NCBI GenBank assembly: GCA_964529405.1
Contig: CAZGWE010000018.1
Coordinates: forward strand, 1-20,470
Length of the DNA stretch: 20,470 nucleotides
From: CAZGWE01 sp964529405
Lineage (GTDB): Bacteria; Patescibacteriota; UBA1384; XYA2-FULL-43-10; 1-14-0-10-43-13
Direction of reading: 5' to 3'
The notes under the pieces were generated by a model. That model made no database searches, was not told where the DNA came from, and worked only from the letters and a program-made list of their open reading frames with translations. A program made the translations under genes and the position numbers. Positions 1-7,476 of this stretch are shown one piece after another. Numbering within the stretch: the first letter of the stretch is position 1; every line of letters starts with the position of its first letter.

Positions 1-256
1 GTTCAGCTGTATTCTGACGGCGGTCCTTGCGGTTTGGCTCCTCCGGTTTGAAAAAATCTTCCTCTAACAGGCCGGCAGGGGTCGGATGTCGGAAAAGCTC
101 GATCTTTTCTTGTGTCTGTTTAATCTCGTCGGATGCCGCCTCTGGTTTTCGGGGCGCCTCGACTCTCTTTGTTTCCGGCGGATCAATAAAATAATCATCA
201 AGCCGGTGAGGCGTATGATGCGGCTTTTTTGGTCTTATATCATCGGCGATACCCAC
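1..256 (-). CDS. Hypothetical protein, disordered N-terminal part (cut by window edge)
   Basis: Eighty-five codons are visible; the 3' end lies outside the window. GTG at 254-256 is chosen because a TGA stands directly before it in frame, no ATG, GTG or TTG follows in frame, and a GGAGGGG SD lies 4 nt upstream. The product is rich in Pro, Glu, Lys and Arg with a His-rich start (PKKPHHTPHR) and no hydrophobic stretch, so it looks disordered. Such a segment could be the cytoplasmic tail of a larger, possibly membrane-anchored protein, but that is inference. It lies 36 nt after the DUF362 gene and is probably co-transcribed with it. I do not recognise the family. Confidence 0.6.
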   Translation of the reverse strand, partial: MGIADDIRPKKPHHTPHRLDDYFIDPPETKRVEAPRKPEAASDEIKQTQEKIELFRHPTPAGLLEEDFFKPEEPNRKDRRQNTAE

Positions 257-292
257 TCAACCCCTCCATTCCTCTGTTATTTTATCACAGTA

Positions 293-1198
293 CTACCGCC
301 ACTGTCGAATTTTGTTGAAATCTTTGTGCATCTTGAATTGGCTTATCTTGTCGCGCCATGTATCCCCGGCCACGAAATACTCATTCCGTCCGGCCTCCAG
401 AAGAGAGAGGTAGCCGACGTCATCAACCGAAATTCCCATCAATTGACAAGCGAGCCAATCGGCCGCCAGAGGGTCGCTCGAGGCAATAGCAAAGTGGGTC
501 GGAACCATTTTGCCGTTGATCGGTCCGTCGCCCTCCATTGCCTCAAATCCGTCCAATACGGCGAGCCGCAACGGAACATATTTATACAGCCTCCGGATAT
601 TTTCATTTATGACTTTAGGCTCTCGGTGTATCAGGCTCTTGTTGTTCTTGGCTATCCCCAGTTTGCCGGCGAATTTGGCCGCCAACCCTCCGGTCGGCCG
701 CAGCAGGCTGCCGACAGTCGCGTTTTTTATTGCCCCGGTATAAACCGCTTCATTGTGGGTTTTGGGCGGAGAAATCGAAATCAAGTAGTCGGATTCAAGA
801 ATAGTTTTAGCGATTTCGGCTTGCTGGGTTTTGTTGTCTTTATCAAGAAGGTTAACGGTAGCAAATTCATCATCGTTGAGGTCAACAATGGTAAAATCAA
901 ATTCGTCCTGGAGTTTCAAATAACCGAAGTTTTTAAAAGCGTTGAGCGTTCTACCCGTTACGCAGCCTTCGGCAACCGTAATTTGGCACTTGGTATGAGG
1001 TTGGATAAATTCAAGCACCGCTCGAAGCGCCTCGACATTTGTGGCGGCTAATTGATTATTATCAGTGACGCAATTAGGCTTAACAACAACCCTCTTAGCC
1101 TCCTTAAGTCCGTTAACAACCTCGCTCTTAATTAAAGAAAGACACCTTTCGATGTTGTATTTTCGGTCGGTAGATTTAATAAAGGACACCTTGCTCAT
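293..1198 (-). CDS. DUF362 domain-containing protein
   Basis: A 301-aa protein of the DUF362 family, whose biochemical role is not settled. Family-like segments are the early VVVKPNCVT around residues 37-45, the middle SISPPKTHNEAVYTGAIKN, and the later AVLDGFEAMEGDGP followed by SSDPLAADWLACQLMG. Many DUF362 proteins carry ferredoxin-like cysteine clusters; none is present here, so this is the short form without an Fe-S module. No signal peptide or membrane segment is seen. The ATG overlaps the stop of the glycosylase gene in an ATGA junction (1195-1198), which implies translational coupling. The link to DNA repair is positional only. Family assignment is fairly sure, function unknown. Confidence 0.8.
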   Translation of the reverse strand: MSKVSFIKSTDRKYNIERCLSLIKSEVVNGLKEAKRVVVKPNCVTDNNQLAATNVEALRAVLEFIQPHTKCQITVAEGCVTGRTLNAFKNFGYLKLQDEFDFTIVDLNDDEFATVNLLDKDNKTQQAEIAKTILESDYLISISPPKTHNEAVYTGAIKNATVGSLLRPTGGLAAKFAGKLGIAKNNKSLIHREPKVINENIRRLYKYVPLRLAVLDGFEAMEGDGPINGKMVPTHFAIASSDPLAADWLACQLMGISVDDVGYLSLLEAGRNEYFVAGDTWRDKISQFKMHKDFNKIRQWR

Positions 1199-1842
1199 TT
1201 TTTGCTCACATATGGATTATCTTTAATATAAAAACGCCAAGACCAATCTTTTGATATGCCGGCGTAATCTATGCCCACCCTTGTCGTTTCAATTATATCA
1301 AATGCCGGTTTGTCTTTAGGGCTGTCAATAAATATTTTATCGCAAAGCGTGATATCGGTTCCATTCATATTTCTATCAATGCCAAAGACGACTGAGAACT
1401 TGCCTGGGCCGGAGGCTAATTTATTATTCGGGACCGAAGGTCGAAAACTCCGCCCGTTATCTGCATAATACTTCTTCATATATCTGTGTCGTTGCAAATT
1501 TTCGTGCGCTAATTCTTTGCCTTCAATAATTTCCGCTGCCCGAATCAAAACGGCAGCCGGACTCCCTTTTTGACCGCAGATGATATTGGTTAGATCAAAA
1601 AGCCCGTAGATAGCATAAACATAAAGGATGCCGGCTGATCCGAACATAATTTGGCTGCGTCCCTTATTGCCAAATCGAGCATGTGAAGCTAGATCGGCTG
1701 TGTCGCCATAAGCTTCGGTTTCGACAATTTTGCCGATAATTCTGCCTCGCTCTGTCCAACAAATAAAATAATCGCCCAGCAGCTCTTTGGCGACTGTTAC
1801 TATATCCTGTTCAAAAAATAGCCTGCTTTGTCTAAAAACCAT
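1195..1842 (-). CDS. mpg: DNA-3-methyladenine glycosylase (AAG/MPG type)
   Basis: This 215-aa protein matches the AAG/MPG family, which removes 3-methyladenine and other damaged purines to start base excision repair. Visible motifs are VETEAYGDTADLASHA around residues 40-55, holding the family's catalytic Glu, then GILYVYAIYGLFDLTN (71-86), AAVLIRAAEII and the late SGPGKFSVVFGIDRNMNG. Length is normal for the bacterial family. No clear SD precedes the ATG; the start lies inside the end of a possible 50-aa gene, so it may depend on coupling. Its place downstream of lexA suggests damage-inducible expression, which is inference. Confidence 0.9.
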   Translation of the reverse strand: MVFRQSRLFFEQDIVTVAKELLGDYFICWTERGRIIGKIVETEAYGDTADLASHARFGNKGRSQIMFGSAGILYVYAIYGLFDLTNIICGQKGSPAAVLIRAAEIIEGKELAHENLQRHRYMKKYYADNGRSFRPSVPNNKLASGPGKFSVVFGIDRNMNGTDITLCDKIFIDSPKDKPAFDIIETTRVGIDYAGISKDWSWRFYIKDNPYVSKK

Positions 1843-1984
1843 AGACCAATCTTAGCAAAACGAGCCGGAGAGTAAATATTCGATTATCTGCTTTTTTAAT
1901 AATTTCATAGTGCAGCTGAAGATAGAACAAATTCCCGGCAACCTTTTTTAAGAGTTCAGCCTCTTTTTTGTTAGTGTGCGGCAT
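1832..1984 (-). CDS. Possible small protein, 50 aa, between lexA and mpg
   Basis: An open frame runs from ATG at 1982-1984 to TAG at 1832-1834, encoding 50 aa that begin MPHTNKKEAELLKK and end LRLVLLRLVYGF. It fills the gap after lexA (31 nt downstream of the lexA stop) and overlaps the start of the glycosylase gene by 11 nt, an arrangement seen with translational coupling. The product looks like a basic amphipathic helix with a hydrophobic C-terminus. There is no convincing SD and I do not recognise a family. It may be a real small gene or a chance open frame in a 173-nt gap. Confidence 0.35.
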   Translation of the reverse strand: MPHTNKKEAELLKKVAGNLFYLQLHYEIIKKADNRIFTLRLVLLRLVYGF

Positions 1985-2015
1985 GTCGCTTCTGATAAGG
2001 CCAAGCGGGGAAAAT

Positions 2016-2615
2016 CTAAAATTTTCTAATTACGCCCTTAACTTTTCCCTGGATGGTGACCCGATTTTTGGAAAATATCAGGGGTTTCATGGCGCTGTTG
2101 GCCGGTTGTAACCGGATTTTGTCTTTTTCGTTGTAGAACCGTTTCAGGGTGGCGTTTTGATTGTCAACCAGGGCAACGACAATATCGCCGTTTTTGGCGT
2201 CGTTGGTTTGTTCGATGATGATGTAATCGCCATCGAAAATGCCATCATCAATCATTGACTCTCCCCTTACCCGCAGGGCAAAAGTTTTACGTCCCATCAT
2301 ATCGCGCGGAATATCAATCGTTTCTTTGGTTCGGATGGCTTCGATTGGCCGGCCGGCATCAATGACGCCCTCGAGCGGAATGGTAAAACTTTCAGCGTCA
2401 AAGGCGGGCGTGAGCTGGATAGCCCGAGCCTCCATGGCTTCGCGTGTCAGATAACCTTTTTCCTCCAGAATGTTCATATACTCCGCCACTGTGCCGGTTG
2501 AGGAAAATTCAAAGTAATGGGCCACTTCCCTGAAGCTCGGAGCATAACCGTTCTCATTAATAAACGCCCTGATATAATCCAATATTTCTTTTTGACGTTT
2601 TGTTAAAGGGTCCAT
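2016..2615 (-). CDS. lexA: LexA repressor (SOS regulator)
   Basis: A 199-aa LexA of normal length. Residues 1-70 form the winged-helix DNA-binding domain (MDPLTKRQKEILDYI; APSFREVAHYF as recognition-helix region). Residues 78-199 form the S24 autoprotease domain. The self-cleavage bond is Ala87-Gly88 (VIDAGRP), the nucleophile Ser120 (RGESMID) and the general base Lys158 (ATLKRF), so the protein should be cleavable upon RecA activation. The start is ATG with AAGGAG 4 nt upstream. A good promoter and an overlapping TGTTC dyad precede it, which fits autorepression. The genes downstream (small gene, glycosylase, DUF362) could form one SOS operon with it. Confidence 0.95.
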   Translation of the reverse strand: MDPLTKRQKEILDYIRAFINENGYAPSFREVAHYFEFSSTGTVAEYMNILEEKGYLTREAMEARAIQLTPAFDAESFTIPLEGVIDAGRPIEAIRTKETIDIPRDMMGRKTFALRVRGESMIDDGIFDGDYIIIEQTNDAKNGDIVVALVDNQNATLKRFYNEKDKIRLQPANSAMKPLIFSKNRVTIQGKVKGVIRKF

Positions 2616-2643
2616 TTTTCTCCTTCTTAAGCTACTCGTTATT

Positions 2644-2695
2644 TGTTCGGGAACATCTGGTTTCCATTATCGAACAAAACCCAAACGGGTGTCAA
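2644..2695 (-). promoter_or_regulatory. lexA promoter with candidate LexA operator
   Basis: On the minus strand TTGACA (2690-2695), an 18-nt spacer and GATAAT (2666-2671) form a sigma70-type promoter with +1 near 2659. The dyad TGTTC-GG-GAACA (2644-2655) would cover about +4 to +15, a typical repressor position. Using GTTC/GAAC half-sites recalls known LexA boxes, but the 2-nt spacing is shorter than the Gram-positive box, so assignment to LexA is inference. Confidence 0.65.
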
Positions 2696-2718
2696 TAACC
2701 CGCCCTGTGGATAACTTT

Positions 2719-3660
2719 CTATATCGAGTACTTTCTTACAAGCTGAACAGCTGATCGAAGGAGCTTTTTATTTGGTTTGCATTCGTTGGCAAGCATATTA
2801 AGATCTTCGTCGGAGAGCTGCGTATTTTTAATATCTTTGCCGGAGAGCAGGTAATACATAATGGACTTTTCGTTCGCGGCATGGTCGATGCCCAGAACGT
2901 GGCCAAATTCATGTGTCAAAACCAAACCTAATTCGTCTTTATTTTCAAAGGTAAAAATATTAATTTCATTTGTCAGCGCTGAAAACTCCCCCTCTGTTTC
3001 AACGCGGCCCTGTTCCCGGCCTAATTCATTCTTAAATTCTGTCAAATTTGAGTTATAATTATTAATCCTGACATTGAGCAGCTCGGCCGACTGGTTGATA
3101 TTGTCCCTGTCTTGTTCTAGATTTAAGCGTTCGTTTTGCAGACTGGAATAAACATCGGCCGGCATATCGCTGCGAGTGTTCCAATAGTCAATTTTGTCAT
3201 TATACTCCTGAATATTTTTTTCATATTGGGAAACCAGCAAGTTTAGCGATTCCCGCCAGCCGCCGATTGAATTTTCCGATTGATTTATTCCGGCCAGTTT
3301 TTGGTTAACCGTGTCGATTCTGGCTTGCCTTTCGTCATAGACCATATTGATTCTTAAGCCGGCCTTTTGGTTGTAACGTAGAATCTGCCGCCCTTTTCCG
3401 TCGTTCCATCTTTTCGCCGCCGCTTCAGAGTTAGAAATTAAATCTTCTTCGTTGATCTTAAAGCGTTGGTCAATCTCGCCTATTGCAAAATCAAGCGGTG
3501 TGTCACAGCCTGCCACGGGAATGCTTATGAGCCAGAAGCAGGCCGAAATGAGGATAACCAAAAAAAACGGCCAAAAAAGACTGAACTTCCTTTTTGCCGG
3601 AGGAATTTCACTGTTTATATCATAGTTTTCGAGGCCAAGATCTGGTTCTCCGGGTATCAT
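2719..3660 (-). CDS. Membrane-anchored matrixin-type metalloprotease
   Basis: Counted from ATG 3658-3660, the product is 313 aa. Residues 1-27 are a charged cytoplasmic tail; 28-50 form one hydrophobic anchor. Next comes the family-like start of the outer domain with Cys52 (GCDTPLDFAIGEIDQRF) and INMVYDERQA. Residues 111-215 are a long predicted coiled coil. The zinc motif HEFGHVLGIDH lies at 250-260 with the Met-turn SIMYY near 268, so the catalytic set H250, E251, H254, H260 is complete. Cys294 could pair with Cys52. It is likely a surface protease of unknown substrate. A TTG 12 nt further upstream is an alternative start; neither has a good SD. VAGC at 49-52 resembles a lipobox, but the long tail before it argues for an anchor. 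Confidence 0.85.
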   Translation of the reverse strand: MIPGEPDLGLENYDINSEIPPAKRKFSLFWPFFLVILISACFWLISIPVAGCDTPLDFAIGEIDQRFKINEEDLISNSEAAAKRWNDGKGRQILRYNQKAGLRINMVYDERQARIDTVNQKLAGINQSENSIGGWRESLNLLVSQYEKNIQEYNDKIDYWNTRSDMPADVYSSLQNERLNLEQDRDNINQSAELLNVRINNYNSNLTEFKNELGREQGRVETEGEFSALTNEINIFTFENKDELGLVLTHEFGHVLGIDHAANEKSIMYYLLSGKDIKNTQLSDEDLNMLANECKPNKKLLRSAVQLVRKYSI

Positions 3661-3700
3661 TTTGAGAATCAATAAATTTGCCGTGTGACGCAGTAACTAC

Positions 3701-3709
3701 ATAATACCA
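3701..3709 (-). promoter_or_regulatory. Candidate extended -10 element of the metalloprotease gene
   Basis: The minus strand reads TGGTATTAT here, an extended -10 form, about 41 nt before the ATG at 3660. No good -35 is seen at the expected distance, which extended -10 promoters tolerate. Confidence 0.35.
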
Positions 3710-3749
3710 AGCAATCCGCCTCTTTAGAAGTATGGCAGAGAAAAAGAAG

Positions 3750-3795
3750 CGCAAAAAAGAAAAGCAGGAGCGCGACCGGATACCGCGTTCCTGCT
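3750..3795 (-). terminator. Rho-independent terminator after the 71-aa gene
   Basis: On the minus strand a 12-bp stem with one G-U pair (arms 3784-3795 and 3763-3774, 9-nt loop) is followed by TTTTCTTTTTT. It begins about 20 nt past the stop at 3815 and separates the small gene from the metalloprotease gene. Confidence 0.85.
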
Positions 3796-3814
3796 ACGCT
3801 GTTCCCTTTCAGAT

Positions 3815-4030
3815 TCAGACTATTCGTTGCACTTGCACGACCGGCTCCGCCGGCCCTATTATTCCGTCCACAACGTGCAGCAAACTGCGGGCAGAGGGCA
3901 GGCGGACTTCGATCGTTTCTTTGCTTAAACTGATGCGGTAGGCGACCAGTTCGGATGTGCCCGTCTGCTCTGTGAGCGATCGAACACCCGGCGGCGGTTC
4001 GGGGTTTCTGCCGGATATCTTGTCGGACAT
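3815..4030 (-). CDS. Small hypothetical protein, 71 aa
   Basis: I do not recognise this protein. ATG at 4028-4030 is preferred over an ATG 24 nt further upstream because AAAGGAG sits 8 nt before it. The product begins MSDKISGRNPEPPPGVRSL, a polar Pro-rich start, and continues into a segment of alternating hydrophobic residues (VAYRISLS, IEVRL, LLHVVDGIIG, PVVQVQRIV) that suggests beta strands. No cysteine, signal peptide or membrane helix is seen. The coding DNA is GC-rich relative to its surroundings. A strong terminator follows directly and a TATACT element precedes it, so it appears to be a single-gene transcription unit. A competing frame on the same strand (3669-4052) lacks such signals. 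Confidence 0.6.
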   Translation of the reverse strand: MSDKISGRNPEPPPGVRSLTEQTGTSELVAYRISLSKETIEVRLPSARSLLHVVDGIIGPAEPVVQVQRIV

Positions 4031-4075
4031 TGCGACGTCTCCTTTCCCGCACAAGCGATCGGCTTATTACGGCTA

Positions 4076-4105
4076 AGTATAAATCATGGCTTTAGTACAA
4101 AGCAA
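4076..4105 (-). promoter_or_regulatory. Candidate promoter of the 71-aa gene
   Basis: The minus strand has TATACT at 4076-4081 and a weak TTGCTT at 4100-4105, spacer 18. The +1 would fall near 4069, giving a leader of about 40 nt that contains the SD. Confidence 0.4.
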
Positions 4106-4150
4106 ATGCTTGGTTGTGGATAAGTTTGGATAATAACGAGTGGCCAATTG

Positions 4151-5467
4151 TCAGGTTTTTTGCAGCAACCCCACGCACTCGATATGATGAGTTTGCGGGA
4201 ACATGTCAATCGGTTGGACTTTTTGAAGTTCAATCCCCTGCTCCGAGAAGGTTTTAACGTCGCGGGCAAATGTGGCGGGGTTGCAAGAAACGTAAACTAT
4301 CTTTTTAAAATCAGTTTTTGATAATAGATCAATCGTCCGCTTAGTTAGGCCGGCACGGGGAGGGTCGAGAATAATAATGGAAAGCGGAGAGCAAAGAGCA
4401 GAGAGATTGGCAGAGAGCCAGTTTTCGCTGTCGTCGCAGATAAATTGACAGTTGTGGACCTTGTTAATTTTGGCATTATCGCGGGCATCGCGGACAGCTT
4501 CAGGCACGATCTCAACACCGATAACCTCTTTGGCTAAAGTCGAGAGGTATATGCCGATCGTGCCGGTGCCGCAAAAAATGTCCACTACCCTGTCCCCCAT
4601 GCCTAAATCGGCATATTTTTTGATCACGTCGTAAAGTGTTTTGGCGCCGAGCGGATTGGTTTGAAAAAAAGATTGGGGCGAAATCTGGAAGATAAACCGG
4701 CCGATTTTTTCACGGATAATGGGCGAACCGAAAATCAGGCGGCGGCGCATTTTTTTGAGCGATTTGGCCGGCGCGACCGTATGGTAAATTGACTTAATGC
4801 CGGATAAAGATTTCAGCTCTGCCACAATACCCCTTTCGCCGGGCAGTGTTTCCATTGAGGTGATAATTTCAACCATAAACTCTGCTGTTTTTTTGCCCTG
4901 TCTGATCTTTAATTGCCAGAAGCCGGCCCGATCGGCGATATTTTCGTTGATTTGGTTTTTGATCCGCCGCATAATCTCATTGGCTGTTTCCGATTGCAGC
5001 AGACAGCTCTCGATCGGAACCAAACCGTTTGAATGAGAAGCCTGGCGAGCAAAGCTAAGGCGATTATCTCGATCAAGGCGGAAGAAGAAGCGGATTGAAT
5101 TACGATAATAGAATGGTTCCGGCGATACCGGCCAAATCGGCTCCGGTTTTAAATCAATGCCGGCTCGAGAAAGTGTCTCCGCAAAGATCGCATTTTTAAA
5201 TTTTAGCTGATCCTGATAGGCAATGTTCTGGTGGTCGCAACCGCCGCATTGCCCGAAATAGGGGCAAGGCGGGTTCACCCTTTTTAAACTCGGCTCAATG
5301 ATTTCTTTTATGGCGCACTCGGCAAAAGTTTTTTTATCTTTGACGACTTTGACCTCGATAAGGTCGCCCGGGACAGCCTTTTTGACAAGAAGAGTGCGGC
5401 CGTTCTCGGCGTGCCCTATCCCCCACCCTTCGTAAACCAATTTTTCAATTCTTACTTTTAGCACCAT
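4151..5467 (-). CDS. rlmD: 23S rRNA (uracil-C5)-methyltransferase, RlmD/RumA type
   Basis: A 438-aa SAM-dependent enzyme of the RumA/TrmA class that makes 5-methyluridine in 23S rRNA. A TRAM RNA-binding domain covers about residues 1-60. The 4Fe-4S ligands are complete: Cys68, Cys74 and Cys77 (CPYFGQCGGC) plus Cys155 (ESCLLQ). The SAM motif DIFCGTGTIGI is at 297-307, LDPPRAGL near 368-374, the catalytic Cys395 in VSCNPATFARDV and the general base Glu430 in HHIECVGLL. The ATG at 5465-5467 yields the family's normal N-terminus; the same frame is open to 5704, but that extension lies in the upstream methyltransferase gene and matches nothing. The gene overlaps that neighbour by 23 nt. Which uridine it methylates (1939, 747 or both) cannot be told. 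Confidence 0.9.
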   Translation of the reverse strand: MVLKVRIEKLVYEGWGIGHAENGRTLLVKKAVPGDLIEVKVVKDKKTFAECAIKEIIEPSLKRVNPPCPYFGQCGGCDHQNIAYQDQLKFKNAIFAETLSRAGIDLKPEPIWPVSPEPFYYRNSIRFFFRLDRDNRLSFARQASHSNGLVPIESCLLQSETANEIMRRIKNQINENIADRAGFWQLKIRQGKKTAEFMVEIITSMETLPGERGIVAELKSLSGIKSIYHTVAPAKSLKKMRRRLIFGSPIIREKIGRFIFQISPQSFFQTNPLGAKTLYDVIKKYADLGMGDRVVDIFCGTGTIGIYLSTLAKEVIGVEIVPEAVRDARDNAKINKVHNCQFICDDSENWLSANLSALCSPLSIIILDPPRAGLTKRTIDLLSKTDFKKIVYVSCNPATFARDVKTFSEQGIELQKVQPIDMFPQTHHIECVGLLQKT

Positions 5468-5993
5468 ACCCCCTTGTGGCTTCGTAAAGGATAATACCTG
5501 CGGCCGTGGCGACATTGAGGGAGTGGCTAAAACCGTGCATGGGGATGTCAATGGCCGCATCGCAGAGGTCAATGACTTCCTGGCTGATACCGTCAACCTC
5601 GTAGCCGACAATGACGGCCAGTTTTTCATCTTTATTCCATTTGAACTTTTTATAATCAATGCTCCCGTCGGTTTGTTCGAGGGCGGCGACCTTGTAGCCG
5701 TCATTTTTTAGCTCTTTGACGGCATCTGCGGTTTTTTCAAAATATTTCCAAGCCACCCAGTCGGTTGTGCCAAGGGCTACTTTCATAATTCCTTTGTGTG
5801 GAGGCGTAGCCGTGATGCCGCAAAGGTACATCGCTTCAATTCCGGCCGCGTCGGCGGTGCGGAACATCGCCCCCGTGTTATAGGTCGAACGGATATTGTC
5901 CAAAACCAAAATAATCCTGTGGCGGAGAGAGTTCTTTAGAGCGTTAAGATCGCCTTTATTTAAACGAAGTTCTTCGGTGGTTAGCTTGCGCAT
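5445..5993 (-). CDS. TrmH (SpoU) family RNA 2'-O-methyltransferase
   Basis: A 182-aa SPOUT-fold enzyme expected to methylate a ribose 2'-OH in tRNA or rRNA with SAM. The three family motifs are visible: motif 1 LDNIRSTYNTGAMFRTAD at 31-48, motif 2 LAVIVGYEVDGIS near 124-136, and motif 3 IDIPMHGFSHSLNVATAAG, which forms the trefoil-knot SAM pocket. The short length and lack of an N-terminal substrate-binding domain fit the minimal class; the target is not predictable. It is followed by rlmD with a 23-nt overlap, so two RNA methyltransferases are coupled. No SD precedes the ATG; TATAAT lies at 6037-6042 on the minus strand, 44 nt upstream, without a good -35. Confidence 0.88.
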   Translation of the reverse strand: MRKLTTEELRLNKGDLNALKNSLRHRIILVLDNIRSTYNTGAMFRTADAAGIEAMYLCGITATPPHKGIMKVALGTTDWVAWKYFEKTADAVKELKNDGYKVAALEQTDGSIDYKKFKWNKDEKLAVIVGYEVDGISQEVIDLCDAAIDIPMHGFSHSLNVATAAGIILYEATRGYGAKSKN

Positions 5994-6122
5994 ACAAATA
6001 ATTTTTAAACAAAAGGAAGCCGGCCTCTATTTTCAAATTATAACCGCTCTTCGCTTCTTTTAACGCTTTAAATTCCTGATCGTCTTACCTTGTTATGAAT
6101 CGTCTATTTCAAATTTAGGCAT

Positions 6123-7409
6123 CTAGCTGGCCAGGCGCTTTTTCACTTCTTCCACCGCAAATTTGGCGGGTAAAACTTCTTGTGAAGAGCTGCCCAGATC
6201 ACGTAAAATAATCTCGTCTTTTATTGCTTCCCGTTGGCCGATCATAACCGCAAAACGGGCTCCGAGCTTTGCGGCTTGTTGAAGCTGCTGGCGCAGGCCA
6301 TCATTAGAGGGGACGAAATAGACGTTAATATCTTCTTTCGTCAGCCCGTCGTAAAGCTTTTTGGAAACCGTCTTGGCCTTATCGCCCAACTGTAAGATTG
6401 ATACCTCAACGCCGCGCCGCCGCTTCGGCGAAATCTTTTGCTCTTTCATCGTGGCGATGACCCGCTCGACACCGATAGAATAACCGACGCCGGGTGTTGC
6501 CGGACCGCCGAGAAGTTCGACTAAGCCGTTATAGCGTCCGCCGCCAGCCAAAACTAATTGGCGTCCCGAGTCTTGGGTTTGAGCTATTTCAAAAACAGTG
6601 TTGGTATAATAATCAAGCCCGCGGACCAATTTGGGGTCAAGGTCGTAACGGATGTCAAAATAATCGAGATACTCCAGGGTATCCTGAAAATGCTGCTTGC
6701 ATTCGGCGCAGAGGGCGTCCAGAATAACCGGCGCAGCAGCCGAAACCTGCCGGCATTTCTCTGTTTTGCAATCGAGCAAACGGAGCGGATTTTTTTCATA
6801 TCGGTTTTGGCAATCCTGGCAAAGCTCTCGCAGCTTGTCTTTGTAATATTTTTTAAGTTTAACCAGATATTTAGGCCGGCACTTCGGACAACCGATCGAG
6901 TTGGTGTAAACAACCAGATTATCCAAGCCCAAACGGATTAAAATCTCCCAAGCAGACATAATGGTCAAATAATCGGCTTTGGCCGAGGGATCGCCAAAAA
7001 TCTCTGTTCCAATTTGATAAAATTCGCGGTAACGGCCTTTTTGAGGACGCTCGCGACGAAACATAGCACCGATATAATACAGACGAATCGGTTGCGACCA
7101 GGAAGACATACCGTTTTGGATGTATGACCGGGTAACACCGGCAGTGCCCTCCGGTCTCAATGCAAAGGTTATTTGCTCGTCCTCGCCTCGCGCTTGAAGC
7201 AAAAACATCTCTTTTTGCACAATATCGGTTTCTTGACCGATACCACGGCTATAAATTTCCGCGTTTTCAAAATGCGGCGTGTCTATCTTTTCGTAGCCCA
7301 CACCCTCTAATGTGCGGCCGGCTATATCAAAAACATACTGCCAATAGTCCTGTTCGGCAGGCAAGATGTCTTTGGTTCCCCGTGGCGTTTGGTAAGCAAC
7401 TTTTGTCAT
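6123..7409 (-). CDS. hisS: Histidyl-tRNA synthetase
   Basis: A 428-aa class II synthetase that charges tRNA-His. The start TPRGTKDILPAE (8-19) is typical. Motif 2 lies at 111-139 (FRRERPQKGRYREFYQIGTEIFG). The histidine-binding signatures are LVRGLDYYT (261-269) and LAGGGRYNGLVELLGG (287-302). The insertion domain at about 170-240 holds several Cys pairs (Cys174/177, 197/200, 234/237), probably structural zinc ligands as in many bacterial HisRS. The C-terminal anticodon-binding domain covers about 330-428. It stands 67 nt downstream of rel. TTGACA at 7469-7474 on the minus strand with a poor -10 (TAATCT) might be a weak own promoter; the SD is weak. Confidence 0.96.
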   Translation of the reverse strand: MTKVAYQTPRGTKDILPAEQDYWQYVFDIAGRTLEGVGYEKIDTPHFENAEIYSRGIGQETDIVQKEMFLLQARGEDEQITFALRPEGTAGVTRSYIQNGMSSWSQPIRLYYIGAMFRRERPQKGRYREFYQIGTEIFGDPSAKADYLTIMSAWEILIRLGLDNLVVYTNSIGCPKCRPKYLVKLKKYYKDKLRELCQDCQNRYEKNPLRLLDCKTEKCRQVSAAAPVILDALCAECKQHFQDTLEYLDYFDIRYDLDPKLVRGLDYYTNTVFEIAQTQDSGRQLVLAGGGRYNGLVELLGGPATPGVGYSIGVERVIATMKEQKISPKRRRGVEVSILQLGDKAKTVSKKLYDGLTKEDINVYFVPSNDGLRQQLQQAAKLGARFAVMIGQREAIKDEIILRDLGSSSQEVLPAKFAVEEVKKRLAS

Positions 7410-7476
7410 AGTTCTGGCCTAGTTAAAATATTGTTTCTAGTCAAAAGATTAACAGTTAGGGCAGCGTTTGTCAAAG

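Noticed and set aside
86..1051. 321-aa open frame on the plus strand
   Set aside because: It lies mostly antisense to the DUF362 gene, lacks an SD or promoter and encodes no recognisable motif; the minus-strand frame has family features.
2706..2714. Replication origin near the DnaA-like box
   Set aside because: Only one box at this site, no AT-rich unwinding region, no dnaA or dnaN nearby.
3669..4052. 127-aa frame alternative to the 71-aa gene
   Set aside because: It runs through the terminator hairpin, is Arg-rich like a shadow frame, and has no SD as good as that of the 71-aa frame.
5468..5704. N-terminal extension of the rlmD frame
   Set aside because: It overlaps the TrmH-family gene in another frame on the same strand, is low in family resemblance, and the TRAM domain starts at the chosen ATG.
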